Source: Phreatobacter oligotrophus
GTDB taxonomy: Bacteria; Pseudomonadota; Alphaproteobacteria; Rhizobiales; Phreatobacteraceae
Direction of reading: 5' to 3'
Length of the DNA: 64,000 nt
Assembly (NCBI RefSeq): GCF_003046185.1
Contig: NZ_PZZL01000003.1
Coordinates: forward strand, 434,001-498,000
Shown: positions 36,357 to 44,588 of the stretch, in pieces
Position numbering within the stretch: position 1 is the first letter of the stretch
How the letters are laid out: each line of letters starts with the position of its first letter
Notes under the pieces: generated by a model
Database searches by the model: none
Told to the model about the DNA's origin: nothing
What the model saw: the letters and a program-made list of their open reading frames with translations, nothing else
Position numbers and translations under genes: made by a program

Positions 36357-37214
36357 ATGCCCATCGACTACGCCAAACTCAAAGCCTGGCCCTTCCCTGA
36401 CCTCGAGCACAGCTACACGGCCAAGGACACGATCCTCTATGCCCTGGGCGTCGGCTGCGGCGCCGATCCCGTCGACCGCTCCGAACTGCCCTTCGTCTAT
36501 GAGGACGGCCTGAAGGCACTGCCGACCATGGCCGTGGTGCTCGGCTATCCCGGTTTCTGGCTGAAGGACCCGAACACCGGGGTCGACTGGCGCAAGGTGC
36601 TGCATGGCGAACAGGGCCTCCTCATCCACAAGCCGCTGCCGGCGACCGGCACGGTGATCGGCCGCACCCGCGTCACCGAGATCATCGACAAGGGCCCCGG
36701 CAAGGGCGCGCTGCTGCTCTCCGAGCGCGACGTGATCGACAAGGCCTCGGGCGACCTGCTGGCGACGCTCACCTCGACCACCTTCATCCGCGGCGAGGGC
36801 GGCTTCGGCGGGCCGTCCGGTCCGTCTCCCGAACCCCATCCGCTGCCTGAGCGCGCGCCGGACTTGGCCGTCGACCTGCCGACCCTGCCGCAGGCGGCGC
36901 TGATCTATCGCCTCTCCGGCGACTACAACCCGCTCCACGCCGATCCGGATGTCGCCACCGGCGCCGGTTTCCCGCGGCCGATCCTGCACGGGCTGTGCAC
37001 CTACGCCGTGGCGGGCCGCGCCATCCTGAAGGCCTGCTGCGACAACGATCCCGCCCGCCTGACGCGGCTCGACCTGCGCTTCTCCGCCCCCGTCCTGCCC
37101 GGCGAGACGGTGCGCACCGAGATCTGGCGCGACGGGAGCGCGGTGTCGTTCCGCGCCCGGGTCGTCGAGCGCGACGTCGTGGTGCTGAACAACGGCCGCG
37201 CCACGGTGGCGTGA
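36357..37214 (+). CDS. MaoC-type (R)-specific enoyl-CoA hydratase
   Basis: A 285-residue double-hotdog hydratase of the peroxisomal hydratase-2 kind, adding water to 2-enoyl-CoA to give (3R)-hydroxyacyl-CoA. The N-terminal hotdog covers about residues 1 to 150; the C-terminal one carries the catalytic motif SGDYNPLHADPDVATGAGF (Asp and His near residue 190) and PILHGLCTYAVAGR. It complements the acyl-CoA dehydrogenase upstream and the SDR at 34001, which could oxidise the (3R)-hydroxy product. It converges with the Bug-protein gene, 15 bases between stops. Confidence 0.9.
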   Translation: MPIDYAKLKAWPFPDLEHSYTAKDTILYALGVGCGADPVDRSELPFVYEDGLKALPTMAVVLGYPGFWLKDPNTGVDWRKVLHGEQGLLIHKPLPATGTVIGRTRVTEIIDKGPGKGALLLSERDVIDKASGDLLATLTSTTFIRGEGGFGGPSGPSPEPHPLPERAPDLAVDLPTLPQAALIYRLSGDYNPLHADPDVATGAGFPRPILHGLCTYAVAGRAILKACCDNDPARLTRLDLRFSAPVLPGETVRTEIWRDGSAVSFRARVVERDVVVLNNGRATVA

Positions 37215-37229
37215 CGCGGCCGCCAGGGC

Positions 37230-38219
37230 TCAGGCCGGCGTCAGGCCCAGCGCCTTGACGTTCTCGATCCAGATCGGGCCCTCGGTGTCATAGACCTTCT
37301 TGAAATCGGCATGGCCGAGGACGGGATCATCGATGCCGAAGGTCTCGTTGAGCTTCTGGATGCGCTCGGTGCGCGCCGCCTCCAGCATGAGGTTCGAGAT
37401 CGTCTCGACCATGGGCTGGGGAATGGACGAGGTGCCGAGGAAGCCGACCCAGCTGAGCAGCCGGAAGACCGGGTTGTCGAGGCCCTGCTCCTGGAAGGTC
37501 TGGGCATTCGGCAGCACCCGCATCCGCCGCGTCGAGGGGATGGCGATGGCCGTGCCGGCATTGGCGTCGAGCACCGCCTTGGCGGCGGTGTAGCTGCCGA
37601 GCGCGATCTGGCTGTTGCCGGTCAGCACGTCCTGCCACATCGGCGCTTCGCCGCGATAGTTCACCACCGTCATGTCGAGGCCAAACTGCTGGTTCAGCTT
37701 GTTGCAGACGATGTGCGCCATGGAGCCGGCGGCATAGGAGCCGAAGCTGATGCGGTTCCTGCGGGCATAGTCGACGAACTGCGCGATGTTGGTCGCCCCC
37801 GTCGCCTTGGCGGCGACCAGCGGCAGGCTCCCGGTCGGCAAGAGGGCGAGCAGGGAGAAGTCCTTGTCCGGGTCGTAGGCGAGGCTCTTGAACATGACGC
37901 GGTTGCCGAACAGCGTCGTCGAGATGGTGATCATGATCGTGTGGGCGTCGTCGGGCGCCGACTTCATCGCCTGCGCGGCGATGCCGCCGCCGGCGCCGGG
38001 CCGGTTCTCGACCACCACCGTCTGCCCGCTCTTCTGGCCGATATACTCGCCATAGGCGCGGGCGAAGGCGTCGGTGATGCCGCCTGCCGGGAAGGCGCAG
38101 ATGATGCGCAGTGACTTGGTCGGCCAGGCCGCGCCTTGCGCCCGCAGGATGGATGGGGATGCGAGGGGGAGTAGGGCGCCGGCAGCGACAAGCCCGCGGC
38201 GGGAAAAGACGATGCTCAT
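37230..38219 (-). CDS. Bug/TctC-family periplasmic solute-binding protein (copy 1)
   Basis: A 329-residue binding protein of the Bug (TctC-like) family, which captures carboxylates for tripartite tricarboxylate transporters. A Tat-like signal (SRRGLVAAGALLPLA) is followed by WPTKSLRIICAFPAGGITDAFA, VVVENRPGAGGGIAAQ near residue 70, and the usual YRGEAPMWQDVLTG. It is closely related to the next gene upstream, so the two arose by duplication. No TctA or TctB membrane gene is present. ATG 38219 begins the signal peptide. Confidence 0.9.
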   Translation of the reverse strand: MSIVFSRRGLVAAGALLPLASPSILRAQGAAWPTKSLRIICAFPAGGITDAFARAYGEYIGQKSGQTVVVENRPGAGGGIAAQAMKSAPDDAHTIMITISTTLFGNRVMFKSLAYDPDKDFSLLALLPTGSLPLVAAKATGATNIAQFVDYARRNRISFGSYAAGSMAHIVCNKLNQQFGLDMTVVNYRGEAPMWQDVLTGNSQIALGSYTAAKAVLDANAGTAIAIPSTRRMRVLPNAQTFQEQGLDNPVFRLLSWVGFLGTSSIPQPMVETISNLMLEAARTERIQKLNETFGIDDPVLGHADFKKVYDTEGPIWIENVKALGLTPA

Positions 38220-38332
38220 AATGCGTTTCCTCAAGTGATGCAGGCGGGCTTCTGCGTCCCGCATGATTCAACGTCGTCGCAGTGTAGGACCACGCGTCGC
38301 CGCCCTGCCCTGTGACCAATCGTCAGGGTCGT

Positions 38333-39316
38333 TCAGCTCGGCGTCACGCCGAGGCGGCTGAGATGATCGAGCCAGATCGGACCCTGGGTCTCGTAGATCT
38401 GGCGGAAGAACCGGTGGTCCTGCGCGGTGTCGTCGATGCCGAAGGTGGCGGTCAGGTTGCGGATCCGCTCGGTCTTGCCGGCCTCGACCATGAGGTCGGA
38501 GATCTGCTGCACCATCTCCGCCGGCATCGAGGCCTTGCCGAAGAAGCCGGCCCAGCTCATCAGGTTGAAGACCGGATCCTTGAGACCCTGTTCGGCATAG
38601 GTTGCAACGTCCGGCAGCGTCGACATGCGCTTTGACGTCGGCACGGCGATGGCGACGCCGGCCCCCGTGTCGAGCACCCCCTTGGCGGCGGTGTAGCTTC
38701 CCATGGCCACCGCGCTGTTGCCCGTCAGCAGGTCCTGCCACATCGGCGCCTCGCCGCGGTAATGGACGATCGTCATGTCCAGGCCGAACCGGCGGTTGAG
38801 CTCGGCACCGACGATATGGGCGAAGGAGCCGGCCGCGTAGGAGCCGAAGCTGGTCCGGTTCTTCCTTGCGAAATCGACGAACTCGGCGATGGTCCTGGCG
38901 CCCGTGTTCTTCTGCGCGACCAGCGGCAGGTGGCCGGTCGACATGATCGCCAGGAACGAGAAATCCCTGTCCGGGTCATAGGGCAGGTTCTTGAACATGA
39001 CCCGGTTGCCCAGCATGGTCGACGAGATGGTGATCATCAGCGTGTGACCGTCGTCCGGCGCGCTTTTCAGCGCCTGCGCGGCGATGCCGCCACCGGCGCC
39101 GACCCGGTTCTCGACGACGACGGTCTGGCCGCTTTTCTGGGCGATGTAGTCGCCATAGGCGCGGGCATAGCCGTCGGTGATGCCGCCGGCCGGGAAGGCG
39201 CAGAGAATGCGGACGGGGCGGTTCGGCCAGGCGCCCTGGGCCTTGAGCAGGCCGGGCGCGGCGACAGCGGCTGCACTGGCGGCGATGAGGCCGCGGCGGG
39301 TCATGCGAAACGACAT
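38333..39316 (-). CDS. Bug/TctC-family periplasmic solute-binding protein (copy 2)
   Basis: A 327-residue paralogue of the gene just downstream, with matching segments throughout (FAPAGGITD-type start LCAFPAGGITDGYARAYGDY, VVENRVGAGGGIAAQ, FGSYAAGS, YRGEAPMWQDLLTGN). The signal is MTRRGLIAASAAAVAAPGLL. Both copies stay full length with intact signal peptides, so both are probably exported. They may bind different carboxylates feeding the surrounding acyl-CoA pathway. It follows the IclR gene on the same strand after 131 bases. Confidence 0.9.
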   Translation of the reverse strand: MSFRMTRRGLIAASAAAVAAPGLLKAQGAWPNRPVRILCAFPAGGITDGYARAYGDYIAQKSGQTVVVENRVGAGGGIAAQALKSAPDDGHTLMITISSTMLGNRVMFKNLPYDPDRDFSFLAIMSTGHLPLVAQKNTGARTIAEFVDFARKNRTSFGSYAAGSFAHIVGAELNRRFGLDMTIVHYRGEAPMWQDLLTGNSAVAMGSYTAAKGVLDTGAGVAIAVPTSKRMSTLPDVATYAEQGLKDPVFNLMSWAGFFGKASMPAEMVQQISDLMVEAGKTERIRNLTATFGIDDTAQDHRFFRQIYETQGPIWLDHLSRLGVTPS

Positions 39317-39447
39317 GGGGCTTCCTCTGGACATCTCTGGCGAGGCAGGGCCTCGGCGGGCGTTTTCGCCCTTGGGTCTTTGACCGGCCGCGATGGTCCC
39401 ACGGCCGGCTGGACCGGTCAAACCTGTCTGGCGCCCACGGCGCCCTG

Positions 39448-40269
39448 TCACTCCGCCTTGGCGCCTCCCGGGGCCCAGAGCGTGGCGCGGAACTTGTCGG
39501 TCAGCGCAGCGGCGATCTGCGCGGCGGTTTCCCGCAGCGGCCCGAGGAAGCCCTTCACCGCATCCTCCACGGTGATGACCCCGTGCAGCATCATGATGTT
39601 GATCGAGGCGAAGACCTCGTCGCCGTCGCGCACCGGCACGCCCATGGCCCAGACGCGCCCGTCAAACACGTGCTGGCTGTAGCTGTCGTCCATCAGCGCG
39701 TAGCCCTTCTCCCTGACATCGGCGAGGAGCTGGGCGAGCTTCTTCGGCTGGCGCGCGAGGTCGGTGGACTTGCCCGGAATGGCGGCGAGCAGGGTGATGA
39801 TGCGCTCCTGCTGTTCGGGCGGGCAGAAGGCCAGATAGGCCCGGCCCATGGAGGTCGAGAGCAGCGGAAAGCGGAAGCCCGGCCGTCGGCTGAACAGCAT
39901 GGAGCCCGGCTCGCGCGTCGTCTGGGCGACGATCATCGCGTCGCGGTCGAAAATGGCGATGTCGGAGGGCCAGCCGATCTGCTTGCGGAACTCGTGCATG
40001 ATCGGCTCGGCGACCCCGCCAATCCACAGGTGCTGGTCATAGCCGTGGGAGAGCAGCAGGCAGCGCCCGGTCGGCAGATATTCCGAGCGGGCCGCGTCGC
40101 GCATGACGTAGCCCTCGTGCTCCAGCGTCTCCAGCATGCGCACGATGGTCGCCTTGTTGAGCCCGGTCGCCTTGTGCAGCGAGCCGACGGTGGAGCGCCG
40201 TTCGGCATTCAGCACGCGGAGGATCTCGAGGCCGCGGGACAGCGCGATGACGGGTTCGAACGACGGCAT
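39448..40269 (-). CDS. IclR-family transcriptional regulator
   Basis: A 273-residue regulator. The winged helix spans about residues 8 to 65 (ALSRGLEILRVLNAE, GLNKATIVRMLETLEHEGYV) and the effector domain about 80 to 250 (FSRRPGFRFPLLSTSMGRAYLAFCP, FDGRVWAMGVPVRDGDEVFASI). IclR proteins usually control nearby aromatic or carboxylate catabolism. It sits in the middle of the acyl-CoA cluster and upstream of the two Bug genes. It is a candidate for binding the TTTC-N7-GAAA sites at 35003, 42298 and 56942. Confidence 0.93.
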   Translation of the reverse strand: MPSFEPVIALSRGLEILRVLNAERRSTVGSLHKATGLNKATIVRMLETLEHEGYVMRDAARSEYLPTGRCLLLSHGYDQHLWIGGVAEPIMHEFRKQIGWPSDIAIFDRDAMIVAQTTREPGSMLFSRRPGFRFPLLSTSMGRAYLAFCPPEQQERIITLLAAIPGKSTDLARQPKKLAQLLADVREKGYALMDDSYSQHVFDGRVWAMGVPVRDGDEVFASINIMMLHGVITVEDAVKGFLGPLRETAAQIAAALTDKFRATLWAPGGAKAE

Positions 40270-40376
40270 AAGGGCTTCCTGAACTCCCGGAGGGCTTTAG
40301 CCCGTCCGGAACGGCGCGATAACACCACAAAGCTCACGCTCTGTCCCGTAGCGGTGAGAACCCGCCTGGTGATGAA

Positions 40377-40534
40377 GGCCCCACCTTTACCCTCCCCGCG
40401 CTTTGCGCAGGGAGGGGGACTTTGACCTCCCACTCCACGCGGGTCCGTTGGGCTTGGCCCAACCGTTCCGGGCCGGGCGGGACGTCGAAGTCTCCCTCTC
40501 CTCGCGTGAGCGAGGGGAGGGTGCGGGTGGGGCC
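40377..40534. mobile_element. 158-bp element with 21-bp terminal inverted repeats (copy 2, MITE-like)
   Basis: It starts GGCCCCACCTTTACCCTCC and ends GGGAGGGTGCGGGTGGGGCC; the ends pair with three mismatches. The subterminal blocks GAGGGGGACT and AGTCTCCCTC match copy 1 at 30982, and total length differs by only 2 bases, while the middle differs. It fills most of the 291-base gap between iclR and the dienoyl-CoA-reductase-like gene. Confidence 0.65.
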
Positions 40535-40560
40535 CTTTTGGGTGTCCCCGCCCGTAATTC

Positions 40561-41448
40561 TCACACGCTGCGCTGCGCCTTGTCCTTGTCGTTGGCGGCG
40601 CGGATCATCTCCGCCATCTCCTGCCACTGGCCGTCCGACAGGGCCGACAGCGAGTAGAAATTGCCGCCGCTGGCGTTGTAGCGCGCCCCGTCGATGGCGA
40701 TGGTCTGGCCGGTCAGGTACTCGCAGCCATCCGCCATGAGGAAGGTCGCGAGGTTCTTGAGTTCGTGCATCTCGCCGTTGCGGCCCATGGGGCTGCCCTC
40801 GCGGCCCTTGTCCTGCTCGGCGGCAAGGCCCGGATTGAGCCGCTCCCAGGCGCCCTTGGTGGGGAAGGGGCCCGGCGCGATGGCGTTGAGGCGGATGCCG
40901 TAGCGGCCCCATTCGGCGGCGAGCGACTGGGTCATGACGTTGATGCCCGCCTTCGACATGGCGGAGGGGACGGTGAAGGGCCCGCCATTCCACACCCAGG
41001 TCGTCAGGATGGAGATGACCGAGGCCTTGTGGCCGCCGGCGATCCAGCGCTTGCCGCAGGCCAGCGTCACATAGAACGAGCCGTGGAAGACGATTCCGGC
41101 GATGGCGTCGAAGCCGCGCGGCGAGAGATCCTTGGTCGGGCTGATGAAATTGCCGGCGGCATTGTTGACGAGGCCGGTGAGCGGTCCCATGGCGAAGATC
41201 TCGTCGATCATCTCCTCCACCGCCTGGGCGACGCGGATATCGACCGAATGCGTGTGGACCTGCCCGCCATGGCGGTCCATCAGCTCCTTCGCGGTGTCGT
41301 CGAGCACGCCCTTGCGCCGCCCGCAGATGTGCACGGTCGCGCCGAGGCGCAGATAGTCCTCCGCCATCTCGCGGCCGAGACCGGTGCCGCCGCCGGTCAC
41401 CAGGATGCGCTTGCCGGCGAGAAGGCCGTCCTTGAACATCGTCGTCAT
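40561..41448 (-). CDS. SDR-family 2,4-dienoyl-CoA reductase-like protein
   Basis: A 295-residue short-chain dehydrogenase. The cofactor motif VTGGGTGLGREMAEDY is near residue 17 and VNNAAGNFISP near residue 89. Instead of YxxxK it reads PSAMSKAGINVM, as in the peroxisomal/mitochondrial 2,4-dienoyl-CoA reductases, which use a differently placed Tyr; LAAEWGRYGIRLNAIAPGPFPTKGAWERL also matches that group. It would remove double bonds at even positions with NADPH. ATG 41448 follows the enoyl-CoA hydratase stop by 19 bases, so they form one unit. Confidence 0.88.
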   Translation of the reverse strand: MTTMFKDGLLAGKRILVTGGGTGLGREMAEDYLRLGATVHICGRRKGVLDDTAKELMDRHGGQVHTHSVDIRVAQAVEEMIDEIFAMGPLTGLVNNAAGNFISPTKDLSPRGFDAIAGIVFHGSFYVTLACGKRWIAGGHKASVISILTTWVWNGGPFTVPSAMSKAGINVMTQSLAAEWGRYGIRLNAIAPGPFPTKGAWERLNPGLAAEQDKGREGSPMGRNGEMHELKNLATFLMADGCEYLTGQTIAIDGARYNASGGNFYSLSALSDGQWQEMAEMIRAANDKDKAQRSV

Positions 41449-41467
41449 CGCTGTCTCCCGCGGGTTC

Positions 41468-42256
41468 TCAGTGGCCCTTGAAATCCGGCTTGCGCTTGGC
41501 CTTGAAGGCGGCAACGCCCTCGTCGAAATCGCCGCTGCCGAAGGCCACCACCTGGGCCATGGCCTCGCTCTCCAGGAATCCTTCGAGCGGCAGCTCATAG
41601 GCGCGCCGCATCAGCCGCTTGGTCAGCGCCAGCGAGACGGTCGGTCCGGCGGCGAGTGCCTGCGCCAGCTCCATCGCAGTCGCCATCAGCGCCTCGGGCT
41701 CGGCAAGCCGGGCGACGAGCCCCATGGCATGGGCCTCCTCGGCGCCGACCTCGCGGTTGGTGAGCAGGATGTCGCTGGCGCGCTGGTGGCCGATGGCCCG
41801 CGGCAGGGTATAGGCGAGGCCGAGATCGGCCACGGCGCCGATGCCGGGGAAGCCGGCCTTGAACCGGGCGTCGCGCGCCGCGACGATGAGGTCGGCGGTG
41901 AGGGCCAGCGACAGGCCGGCGCCCGCCGCCGCGCCATTGACCGCCGCGATGATCGGCTTGTCGGCGGTCAGGAGCGGGATCAGCCAGCGATAGGTCCGCG
42001 TCATCCGCGTCTTCACCGAGAGCGTCGCCCGGTCGTCCATGGAGCGGATGTCGCCGCCGGCGCAGAAGGCCTTGCCCGTGCCGGTGAGGATGATGGCCCG
42101 CACGCCGGAATCGGCGAGGAGCCCGGGCAGATGCGTCTCGATCCCCGCCTTGATGCCCGCCGACATGGCGTTCATCGACTTCGGCTCGTTGAGGATGAGG
42201 GTCGCGACCGCCCCCGTCCTCTCCACCCGGACCGAGTCCCCGGCGCCTTCGCTCAT
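41468..42256 (-). CDS. Enoyl-CoA hydratase/isomerase family protein
   Basis: A 262-residue crotonase-fold enzyme. Oxyanion-hole segments are AFCAGGDIRSM near residue 65 and AAVNGAAAGAGLSLAL near residue 108. Classical hydratases have Glu at two positions; here the first is not acidic and the second is Asp144 (IGAVADLGLAYTLPR), the pattern seen in PaaG-type isomerases. It may therefore shift double bonds, or isomerise an epoxy-CoA, instead of hydrating. A GGGAGGA lies a few bases before ATG 42256. It is first in a unit with the dienoyl-CoA-reductase-like gene. Confidence 0.87.
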   Translation of the reverse strand: MSEGAGDSVRVERTGAVATLILNEPKSMNAMSAGIKAGIETHLPGLLADSGVRAIILTGTGKAFCAGGDIRSMDDRATLSVKTRMTRTYRWLIPLLTADKPIIAAVNGAAAGAGLSLALTADLIVAARDARFKAGFPGIGAVADLGLAYTLPRAIGHQRASDILLTNREVGAEEAHAMGLVARLAEPEALMATAMELAQALAAGPTVSLALTKRLMRRAYELPLEGFLESEAMAQVVAFGSGDFDEGVAAFKAKRKPDFKGH

Positions 42257-42297
42257 GATCGTCCTCCCGATGCGTCCGGTTCCGACGGACGAAGCAT

Positions 42298-42316
42298 CGT
42301 TTCAGTGGACGAAATC
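42298..42316. promoter_or_regulatory. CGTTTC-N7-GAAAT site, candidate operator (site 2)
   Basis: CGTTTC-AGTGGAC-GAAATCG shares the first nine bases CGTTTCAGT and the TTTC-N7-GAAA core with the palindrome at 35003. It lies about 42 to 60 bases before the enoyl-CoA hydratase/isomerase start on the minus strand. Confidence 0.45.
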
Positions 42317-42354
42317 GGCGGGACGAAAGCCACTCCCCATTTCGGGCAGGGGCG

Positions 42355-43062
42355 TCAGGGGCGGGTGAGCACCAGCGGCCGGTTGTCGGCCGGCGTCTTG
42401 ACCCAGCGCCCGCCATCCTCGCGGCGGAAGGAGAGGGTGCCGCTTTTGCCCAGGATGACGAGGATCTCGCGGTCGAGCCGCCACGATGTGAGGCCGAGTG
42501 CGGCGACCGAGCGCTCGCAGCCGCTGGCGACGTCGAGGGCAAAGCGCTGTTCGAGGGCGCCGGCATCCGCCGCCAGCTCCTGTTTCAGGCCGAGGCTGCA
42601 CAGGGCGCGTCCTGTGGGCTGGCCGAGGTTCCAGCCGCCGGCGACATCGTCCGCCGTGGGCAGGGTCCGTCCGGCGAGCCCGAGATTGGTGAGGAAATAG
42701 ACGGTGGGATCGCCGGCCCTGAGCGATTCGAAGATGCCGACCTCGGTTTCCTCGAAATCGAAGGCCGGCTGTCCCGCGCGGTCGAGCCAGCGGATCGCGC
42801 CGGTGGGCGCCACCGACCAGGCCGCGACGTTCGCCACCGCCGGGAAGGCGGCCGCGCAGCCCTCGGCCAGCGTCAGGCCGCGGCCCGGTCCCGCCCGTTC
42901 GGCGCGGAAGGTCACGGCGCATTTGCGGCTGCCGGAGGGGTTGGAGAGCTCCCAGGGGCCGACGGCGCGCTCCACCAGCGCGGCCTCGGATTGCGCGGGC
43001 GCCTGCGCCCTGGCGGGCGGCGGGACGATGAGGGCGGCGACGAGGAGCAGCGCGGGAACCAT
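42355..43062 (-). CDS. Secreted AprI/Inh-like metalloprotease inhibitor, two repeats
   Basis: A 235-residue exported protein with the signal MVPALLLVAALIVPPPARAQ. Two domains of about 100 residues each follow the AprI/Inh pattern: a Trp near the start (GPWELSNPSGSRKCAVTFR; then AGGWNLGQPTGRALCSLGLK), a Cys pair, and a Trp-x-x-Asp end (IRWLDRAGQPAF; WRLDREILVILG). Single-domain Inh proteins are about 100 to 130 residues, so a tandem is unusual. Inhibitors of this kind protect the periplasm from secreted serralysin-type proteases; none is visible here. It lies 43 bases after mtgA on the same strand. Confidence 0.72.
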   Translation of the reverse strand: MVPALLLVAALIVPPPARAQAPAQSEAALVERAVGPWELSNPSGSRKCAVTFRAERAGPGRGLTLAEGCAAAFPAVANVAAWSVAPTGAIRWLDRAGQPAFDFEETEVGIFESLRAGDPTVYFLTNLGLAGRTLPTADDVAGGWNLGQPTGRALCSLGLKQELAADAGALEQRFALDVASGCERSVAALGLTSWRLDREILVILGKSGTLSFRREDGGRWVKTPADNRPLVLTRP

Positions 43063-43105
43063 GGGCCGATTTGAAACGCGAAACCGGTCCTTCGTCCACC
43101 CGCCG

Positions 43106-43786
43106 TCAGTTGTCCTGGAGCCGCAGGCAGGAGAGATCCGCCGCCCCCGCCCGGCGGGTGATGATCGCCGCCTTGCGCCGAACCCCCGGCCCCGGCGCCC
43201 GCGCATCGCGGCGGATCGGGTTCGGCAGGATGGAGACCAGAAGGGCCGCCTCGCCCGTGGTCAGCCGCGCCGCCGGCTTGCCGAAGGCGCGCTGCGCCCC
43301 GGCTTCGATGCCGAACTGGCCGGTCGGACCCCATTCCGCGACGTTGAGATAGATTTCCATCATCCGCCGCTTCGACCAGATGAGGTCGATCATCAGCGCC
43401 AGGGGGATCTCCAGCCCCTTGCGGAGGACGGCCGTCGGCCCGGTATCGCCCTGCCAGAGGAAGAGGTTGCGGGCGACCTGCATGGGCAGCGTCGAGGCGC
43501 CGCGGCTCGGGCCGTCCTCGTCGTCGATGACGGCCATCAGTTCGCGCCAGTCGACGCCGCGATGGCGGCAGAACTGCCCGTCCTCCGAGGCGATGAGCAC
43601 GGCCGGAACGGCCCGCGCCACCTGGTCCAGCGGCACGATGGTGCGCTCGTAGCCCTGCAGGGTCACCATACGCCAGACCATGCGGGTCGAGATCGGCGTC
43701 ACCACCGTATAGACCAGCGTCAGGACGAGGGGCGTCAGGGCAAGGACAAGGCCGGCGAGGACCAGGCGGCGGAGGAAGCGGAGCAT
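43106..43786 (-). CDS. mtgA: Monofunctional biosynthetic peptidoglycan transglycosylase
   Basis: A 226-residue GT51 enzyme that polymerises lipid II into glycan strands at the inner membrane. One N-terminal membrane helix (LVLAGLVLALTPLVLTLVY) precedes the catalytic domain, with the first Glu (Glu68) in IASEDGQFCRHRGVDW, and GASTLPMQVARNLFLW, RRMMEIYLNVAEWG and AFGKPAARLT further on. Length is typical. Its ATG at 43786 shares two bases with the ATG of the divergent DUF429 gene. Confidence 0.95.
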   Translation of the reverse strand: MLRFLRRLVLAGLVLALTPLVLTLVYTVVTPISTRMVWRMVTLQGYERTIVPLDQVARAVPAVLIASEDGQFCRHRGVDWRELMAVIDDEDGPSRGASTLPMQVARNLFLWQGDTGPTAVLRKGLEIPLALMIDLIWSKRRMMEIYLNVAEWGPTGQFGIEAGAQRAFGKPAARLTTGEAALLVSILPNPIRRDARAPGPGVRRKAAIITRRAGAADLSCLRLQDN

Positions 43787-44540
43787 GACCATCGCATCGG
43801 AGGGAACGACCGCTCCCGGCCGGGAGCGGCTGGTGCGCGGCATCGATGGATGCCCCGCCGGCTGGATCGCCGTGACGATCGCCGCCGAGGGTCCGCTCGC
43901 GCCGAGCGTCACGATAACGCGCGATTTCGCCGATCTCACCGTCGGCGTCGAAAAAATCGCCGTGGACATGCCCATCGGCCTGCCCGACCGGGCGGGACCC
44001 GGCGGGAGAGGGCCGGAATCGCTGGTGCGCCCGCTCCTCGGCGAGCGCCAGTCATCGGTCTTTTCGGTGCCCTCCCGCGCCGCCGTCGAGGCGGAGGACT
44101 ATCGGGAATGCTGCCGGCTGGCGCTGGAGACCTCCGATCCGCCCCGCAAGGTGTCGAAACAGGCCTTCTTCCTCTTCCCCAAGATCCGTGAGATCGACCG
44201 GCTGCTGCGCGCCGATCCCGCGCTGGTCCATCGCGTCCATGAGGTCCATCCCGAGGTCGCCTTCTGGCGGCTCAACGGCGAGACGGCGGTGCCGGAACCG
44301 AAGAAGGTGAAGTCGCGGCCGTATCCGCCGGGCCTTGCCTTCCGCCGGGCGCTGCTGGTCGCGGCAGGCTTCCCGGAAGCGCTTCTCCTCGCACCGCCGC
44401 GTGGCGCGGGGCCGGACGATCTGCTCGATGCCGCGGTCAATGCCCTCGTCGCCCGCCGCCTGCTCGCCGGCACGGCGCGGCCCTTTCCCGATCCGCCGCT
44501 GCGTGATGCGCATGGCCTGCCCGTCGCCATCTGGGCTTGA
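43785..44540 (+). CDS. DUF429-domain protein
   Basis: A 251-residue protein of the DUF429 family, nuclease-like in predicted fold but without known function. Signatures are GIDGCPAGWIAVTI, KIAVDMPIGLPD, RQSSVFSVPSRAAV, VHEVHPEVAFWRLNG and the C-terminal DDLLDAAVNALVARRL. The start at 43785 has GGAGGA at 43771 to 43776, inside the beginning of the mtgA gene; a GTG at 43833 with GGGAG before it is an alternative that starts closer to GIDGC. A Ser/Thr dehydratase gene follows after 48 bases. Confidence 0.85.
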   Translation: MTIASEGTTAPGRERLVRGIDGCPAGWIAVTIAAEGPLAPSVTITRDFADLTVGVEKIAVDMPIGLPDRAGPGGRGPESLVRPLLGERQSSVFSVPSRAAVEAEDYRECCRLALETSDPPRKVSKQAFFLFPKIREIDRLLRADPALVHRVHEVHPEVAFWRLNGETAVPEPKKVKSRPYPPGLAFRRALLVAAGFPEALLLAPPRGAGPDDLLDAAVNALVARRLLAGTARPFPDPPLRDAHGLPVAIWA

Positions 44541-44588
44541 CCCGGCGCGCCGGCCGGGCTCCCGTGCCCGGCCTCCAAGGACAGTCCC

